Source: Pseudoalteromonas sp. S16_S37 (lineage in GTDB: Bacteria; Pseudomonadota; Gammaproteobacteria; Enterobacterales; Alteromonadaceae). From it: a DNA stretch of 64,000 nt. The stretch spans positions 1-64,000 of the forward strand of contig NZ_JAAUWV010000011.1 of NCBI RefSeq assembly GCF_014694405.1, read 5' to 3'. Shown piece by piece: positions 60,248-64,000 of this stretch; within the stretch, counting starts at the first letter, position 1, and every line of letters begins with the position of its first letter. The position numbers were made by a program, and so were the translations under genes. The notes below the pieces were generated by a model, which did no database searches, was not told where the DNA came from, and saw only the letters and a list, made by a program, of their open reading frames with translations.

Positions 60248-60655
60248 TTAAAACTCTTTAACTACTTTTACATCACCAGTTACTGCGCTTGATGATACAA
60301 AACCAATGGTGTCGGGGTTAGTTGATACCGATTGGATCACTTCAGCGTCGTTGGCGGCTTCTTTAGGTGGTGTGCCCTTCCCTGTAAAGATCAGTTTTGA
60401 CCAATACGCCTTTAACTGCGCAGAAGATTTGTTTAACACTTTGGTATTAAACTCTTCAGTTACCGGATTTGCGGCATCTTGGCCAATGGGAATGGCTTTG
60501 TTACCATTACTGAAGGACTTCTCTTTGCCTGTAAATATCCGATTAATGGTCGAATCATCAATTGCGCTGGCATTACTTGGGTGAACAATCACTGATACGG
60601 CTGCAAATGAATGAGCGCTTAGCGCTAAAAATGCTAAATAAATTAAATGTTTCAT
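60248..60655 (-). CDS. short periplasmic phosphate-binding-protein-like protein
   Basis: A 135-aa exported protein with a signal peptide (MKHLIYLAFLALSAHSFA). The rest matches one lobe of PstS-like binding proteins: SAIDDSTINRIFTGKEKSFSNG, VTEEFNTKVLNKSSAQLKAYW and NPDTIGFVSSS. It is about half the length of a true PstS, and no pst transporter genes are nearby. Short forms next to a porin are common in Alteromonadales and may capture phosphate or another anion. It follows the porin gene by 10 bp in one operon and ends at a strong terminator. Confidence 0.88.
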   Translation of the reverse strand: MKHLIYLAFLALSAHSFAAVSVIVHPSNASAIDDSTINRIFTGKEKSFSNGNKAIPIGQDAANPVTEEFNTKVLNKSSAQLKAYWSKLIFTGKGTPPKEAANDAEVIQSVSTNPDTIGFVSSSAVTGDVKVVKEF

Positions 60656-60665
60656 CGCTTAGCTC

Positions 60666-61739
60666 CTAAAATACTACGTCAACGCCAAAGGTGAGTGCTT
60701 TACTGTCACCGGCAACGGCGAAGTCAAACGAATCATCTTTAACTCTGTCATATTGCACTTTAAATGCAGCTGAGGGATGAAAATTCCAGCGAACACCTAC
60801 AGCAGTAGTATCATGCTTTTCTGTATCACCGTCGCCGTCTTGCTCATAGTTTGAGTACATAACGTAAGGTGTTACTTCACCGAAGCGATAACCCGCACTT
60901 ATCATGTAGGTATCAAAGTCGCTGTCTAGCTCTAAACGGTTTAACTCAGATAACACAAATAAGTTGCCAAAGTCGGCATTAACTGCAAGGCCATAAAACT
61001 TACCATCACGTGTGTCTTTGCCATTCCACATGGTAGGTTCGCCATTAACAAAGCGCTTATTTGTATAGCGCATATGCGTTAAACGAATTTCTAACCAGTC
61101 ATGGCTTAAATTAACGACGCCACCTAAAATGTCTTCCCAAATTTCACGAGTTGGCGCTCTAAAGAAGAAGTCAGATAGAAGCTTATTTTGCTCGTCATCT
61201 TCTTTACCAGTGTAAATATTAGCTGACAGTCCCCAATCTCCGACGGACCCGTTGTACAGCAAATTTACCCCTTCATAGTTAAATATTTGCCATGTGTAGT
61301 TGTCAGCGGGCGGTCGCATCCATACGTAGGCATAGCCAACATCATAAAAATCTGAGTAGTAAAAAAGTGGTAATCGTTTCTTACCAGCTTGGACAGTCCA
61401 GTTATCATTAAGCTCATAAGATATGTAAGCCCATTCAAATTCTGCGTCATAGTCATTTGCGCCACGCGCAACAATTTGACCAGTAACGCTTAACCCCTCG
61501 CCTAAATCACCTGTGACCTGTAAGCCGATAAGTGATTCAGGTGAAAAGGAAAAATCTTTTGTGTAGGTACTTACAATCGGATAGTCAGCAAGGAACGATG
61601 GCTCGATACCAAATTGCGGTGCGCCATTACCACTGAGCACTTTACCACCGTTTATACTTGCAAAACCTGAAATGTTAATCTCTGCATGAGCTGTCGTAGA
61701 ACACAGAGCAGCGATCAAGAGAGTAGTTTTTAGTTTCAT
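60666..61739 (-). CDS. outer-membrane porin-like beta-barrel protein
   Basis: A 357-aa protein with a signal peptide (MKLKTTLLIAALCSTTAHA) and an alternating beta-strand pattern rich in aromatic residues throughout, ending in the outer-membrane signature VDVVF. Phrases such as GKKRLPLFYYSDFYDVGYAY resemble OprO/OprP-related and other porins of marine gammaproteobacteria. It pairs with the PstS-like gene downstream (10 bp), which suggests uptake of phosphate or another small anion. Specificity cannot be read from sequence. Confidence 0.85.
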   Translation of the reverse strand: MKLKTTLLIAALCSTTAHAEINISGFASINGGKVLSGNGAPQFGIEPSFLADYPIVSTYTKDFSFSPESLIGLQVTGDLGEGLSVTGQIVARGANDYDAEFEWAYISYELNDNWTVQAGKKRLPLFYYSDFYDVGYAYVWMRPPADNYTWQIFNYEGVNLLYNGSVGDWGLSANIYTGKEDDEQNKLLSDFFFRAPTREIWEDILGGVVNLSHDWLEIRLTHMRYTNKRFVNGEPTMWNGKDTRDGKFYGLAVNADFGNLFVLSELNRLELDSDFDTYMISAGYRFGEVTPYVMYSNYEQDGDGDTEKHDTTAVGVRWNFHPSAAFKVQYDRVKDDSFDFAVAGDSKALTFGVDVVF

Positions 61740-61945
61740 ATATAGCTCCGCCTAATTTATGAGTTATTGGCAAGCTAAGTATAGTTAACCCTACGAAAAA
61801 GAAAGTTTTATTGATAAAAATTGGAATATGGCTAAGCTTATCATTAGGGGAAAGTGCCAAATAGCGATAGCTGACACTTTAAAAAGGTCGTTAGCAAGGA
61901 ATAACACAACTTAGGTTGTCACATTGTTATATTACAAGGTGTTAT

Positions 61946-63568
61946 ATGTCGAACTTATTGCATTTTAAAAACATGAGTATTTCAAAAAAAATCCATGCGA
62001 TAACCATAGTTGCAGTTGCAGCATTTATTGTATTGGTAATGATTAACTATACCTCTTTGTTGGAGAATCAGCGCTCACTTGATGAATTAGAAAACCAAAC
62101 ATACAAACTGTTAATTCTGACGTCTGAAAATGTCACTGCGATGCAAACACTCGACGAAACTTACACTCAATCAGTGACCTTTGGTGACGCTGAGTTGATC
62201 AGTAAGGCCGCAGCAACACAAAAAAAACTGGTGGAAAACTTACAGCAAGTCCCTACTTTAAAGGATAACTTTCCGACCTCTAACACGGTTAAAGATTTAC
62301 AAAAGTACGGTCAAATCGCTAAACAAATTGCAACTAGCATGATTGATGGCACCGCCGACTTTGCCAAGTTGCCACAAATAGCTAAACAAAAAAGTGATTT
62401 ATTTGAGGGAATATTAAAAACTCTTAACGATGATAAAAAGCGTGCTAATGAGCGCTTCTCTGAGCTTATCAATAATACCAAATCAAACGCTGATGATGCC
62501 TTAACTATGATGTTTATTGTCGCAGTTGTCTCACTCGCGCTAGTTATTGTTCTTGCGGTTATGATAGCAAGAGGTATTAGCTCTTCAGCAGGCGAAGCCG
62601 CTGACAATTTACATTTACTTGCAGAAGGTAAAGGGTCGCTTAGCTCGCAACTGACCGTTTCATCGGAAGATGAAATTGGACAGGTATCTAAAAACTTCAA
62701 TGCCTTTATCAATTTGTTGCGCGGCACGGTCGAAGACGTGATCGCAGTTGTTGAGCCTTTAATGGAGAACTCTACGCGTTTAGTACAAGGTATGGAATCT
62801 GCGGAACGTGCCACTCAGCAACAATCAAGCGATGCAGAAGTGGTTCGAAACTCAATGGAAGAGATGAAGCAAAGTGTTGGTGATATTTCACAATCAGCTG
62901 CTACTGCGTTTCAGGCAGCTGAGCTTGCAGAAAACGCTGTGGATGAAAGCTTAAAGCAAATAAACGTATCAGTCGCGCAATCAAAAGATTTGAGCGAAGA
63001 GATAAATAAAGCAGCTGTGACGATTAATAAACTCGCCGACGATACTCAAAACGTAACGCAAATTCTAAACGTAATTACGTCTATTGCTGAGCAAACCAAC
63101 CTACTTGCTCTTAATGCTGCGATAGAAGCTGCTCGTGCAGGTGAACAAGGTCGTGGTTTTGCGGTTGTGGCAGATGAAGTGCGCGAGTTGGCGTCAAGAA
63201 CCGCAAAATCAACCAATGAAATTCGAGAACTTATCAATATATTGACTGTTGCTGCGTCAGACTCTGTTAACGCGATGAATACAGCAAGAGATATGGCCAC
63301 TAACAACGCTGAAGCAGCTCAAGCAACTGGCAACTCAATTCAACTTATTTCAGAGCAAATATTGGCTATCAATGGAATGAATTCGCAAATAGCAACGGCA
63401 ACTGAAGAGCAAACTTCGGTCGCGGCCATGGTAGTAGACAATGTTTCTAACATGCATAGTTCGTTCGAGGAAACCATGAAAGCCTTGGAGCAAGTAGGTG
63501 ATGTTGCGCAGAACTTACACAAACTTTCGGATAACTTACTAGATTCAACATCTAAGTTTAAGCTTTAG
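61946..63568 (+). CDS. methyl-accepting chemotaxis protein
   Basis: A 540-aa receptor from the ATG at 61946, which has AAGG six bases upstream; an in-frame TTG at 61916 is less likely. A first membrane segment (about 17-37), a ~150-residue helical periplasmic domain, a second membrane segment (about 185-207) and HAMP (about 210-265) precede the methyl-accepting domain. The signalling tip [20 protein letters not shown] starts near residue 381. The periplasmic part looks like a four-helix bundle, and its ligand is unknown. A single gene with its own terminator. Confidence 0.95.
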   Translation: MSNLLHFKNMSISKKIHAITIVAVAAFIVLVMINYTSLLENQRSLDELENQTYKLLILTSENVTAMQTLDETYTQSVTFGDAELISKAAATQKKLVENLQQVPTLKDNFPTSNTVKDLQKYGQIAKQIATSMIDGTADFAKLPQIAKQKSDLFEGILKTLNDDKKRANERFSELINNTKSNADDALTMMFIVAVVSLALVIVLAVMIARGISSSAGEAADNLHLLAEGKGSLSSQLTVSSEDEIGQVSKNFNAFINLLRGTVEDVIAVVEPLMENSTRLVQGMESAERATQQQSSDAEVVRNSMEEMKQSVGDISQSAATAFQAAELAENAVDESLKQINVSVAQSKDLSEEINKAAVTINKLADDTQNVTQILNVITSIAEQTNLLALNAAIEAARAGEQGRGFAVVADEVRELASRTAKSTNEIRELINILTVAASDSVNAMNTARDMATNNAEAAQATGNSIQLISEQILAINGMNSQIATATEEQTSVAAMVVDNVSNMHSSFEETMKALEQVGDVAQNLHKLSDNLLDSTSKFKL

Positions 63569-63586
63569 TTAGTTAAGTTTATCAAG

Positions 63587-63620
63587 CGCTCGATGACTCC
63601 ATTTCCATTGAGCGTTTTTT
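63587..63620 (+). terminator. terminator of the chemotaxis receptor gene
   Basis: Stem CGCTCGATG (63587-63595) / CATTGAGCG (63606-63614) with one G-T pair, followed by TTTTTTA. Confidence 0.8.
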
Positions 63621-63700
63621 ATTTTCTGGGAAAATATTTAGATGCTAGAAATAGTCAATCTTTTGATAAATAACTTGAAGCGTATTTAGACTAAAATTTT

Positions 63701-63730
63701 GACATTAAAAAAGGCAGCTTAAGCTGCCTT
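63701..63730 (-). terminator. terminator of the cold-shock gene
   Basis: A perfect palindrome AAGGCAGCTT/AAGCTGCCTT at 63711-63730. On the minus strand it is followed by TTTTAATG. It lies 25 bp beyond the cold-shock gene stop. Confidence 0.78.
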
Positions 63731-63755
63731 CTTTGTTTCACTTAATTTTTAAAAA

Positions 63756-63965
63756 TTAAAGTGCAACGATGTTCTCTGCTTGAGGACCTTTTTGGCCTTG
63801 AGCTAGAGTGAATTCAACGCGTTGGCCTTCAGCTAGAGTTTTGAAGCCGTCGCCTTTGATTGCGCTGAAATGAGCAAATACGTCTGCGCCATTTTCTTGA
63901 GCGATAAAACCAAAACCTTTAGACTCATTGAACCATTTAACGGTACCAGTAACTGTGTTAGACAT
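63756..63965 (-). CDS. CspA-family cold-shock protein
   Basis: A 69-aa OB-fold nucleic-acid chaperone with [15 protein letters not shown] (RNP1 KGFGFI) and DVFAHFSAI (RNP2), ending PQAENIVAL. It binds single-stranded RNA/DNA and melts RNA structures in the cold or during growth transitions. Length is normal. Only 35 bp of upstream sequence is in the window, so the long leader typical of cold-induced csp genes cannot be assessed. Which paralogue it is cannot be told. Confidence 0.96.
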   Translation of the reverse strand: MSNTVTGTVKWFNESKGFGFIAQENGADVFAHFSAIKGDGFKTLAEGQRVEFTLAQGQKGPQAENIVAL

Positions 63966-64000
63966 AATATCTATCCTGTAAATTAAATTTTAAATTGCTG

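Noticed and set aside
62311..62814. 167-codon minus-strand frame
   Set aside because: Antisense to the chemotaxis receptor, whose motifs are unambiguous on the plus strand; composition is typical of a shadow frame.
1..64000. CRISPR array, tRNA, rRNA, insertion sequence or prophage
   Set aside because: I saw no regularly spaced repeats, no cloverleaf-like or rRNA sequence, and no transposase, integrase or phage structural gene.

Overview
The window looks like a chromosomal segment of a marine gammaproteobacterium of the Alteromonadales, most likely Pseudoalteromonas or a close relative. This rests on AT-rich coding DNA, large TonB-dependent receptors paired with tryptophan-halogenase/SapC/JmjC-like genes, E. 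coli-like fabA, rmf and ugd, and a FabR-type palindrome. No rRNA, tRNA, CRISPR array, insertion sequence or phage gene was recognised. The species is an inference.

Layout. (1) 1-1350: gene-poor DNA with a hairpin and the 3' end of a metallo-beta-lactamase-fold gene. (2) 1351-15643: a beta-glucan/beta-glucoside utilisation locus: a GH3 lipoprotein, an FGHS-type sugar permease, a GH1 beta-glucosidase, a GPH symporter, a LacI-type regulator, a TonB-dependent receptor, and the trio tryptophan halogenase-like / SapC / JmjC-like. Three near-identical LacI-type operators (5261, 9185, 9217) tie the locus together. (3) 15655-22090: an AraC regulator with a degenerate GGDEF protein, divergent from a second TonB receptor and a secreted metallophosphoesterase. 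(4) 22776-25835: housekeeping genes rmf, fabA (with FabR palindrome), a PTPS-like protein, an M23 peptidase-like protein and an acyl-CoA thioesterase. (5) 25977-53550: a large exopolysaccharide/biofilm locus. (6) 53556-59043: a response regulator, MoxR, DUF58, TgpA-like transglutaminase and NhaC-like transporter operon. (7) 59378-63965: a DUF4145 gene with an in-frame stop, a PstS-like protein with a porin, a chemotaxis receptor and a cold-shock protein.

The centrepiece is region 5. Its regulatory and export genes match, in order and domain architecture, the Vibrio fischeri syp biofilm locus: STAS protein (SypA), OmpA-like (SypB), SLBB exporter (SypC), CpsD-like (SypD), a kinase-REC-PP2C protein (SypE) and a sigma54-dependent response regulator (SypG). 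A Wzx/Wzy/Wzz set, several glycosyltransferases and a hexapeptide acyltransferase lie upstream. Three differences stand out: the polymerising GT2 and the initiating sugar transferase (SypQ and SypR in Vibrio) are one fused protein; the histidine-phosphotransfer domain is a free-standing protein instead of the end of the hybrid kinase; and the SypD-like protein has lost the P-loop lysine.

A 13-bp palindrome, TTGCA-N3-TGCAA, occurs seven times in the intergenic regions of region 5 (one copy has a mismatch in the last base). Five copies, and a sixth less clearly, sit upstream of sigma54-like -24/-12 elements. For the five good promoters the distance from palindrome centre to -24 element is 48, 57/89, 58, 58 or 90 bp, all close to one helical face. 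I infer a local SypG-like regulon covering the syp-like operon, a divergent GT2/receiver operon, a lipoprotein-LruC-nuclease operon, a YvcK/CofD-like gene and probably ugd. This is the best candidate here for a system worth following up.
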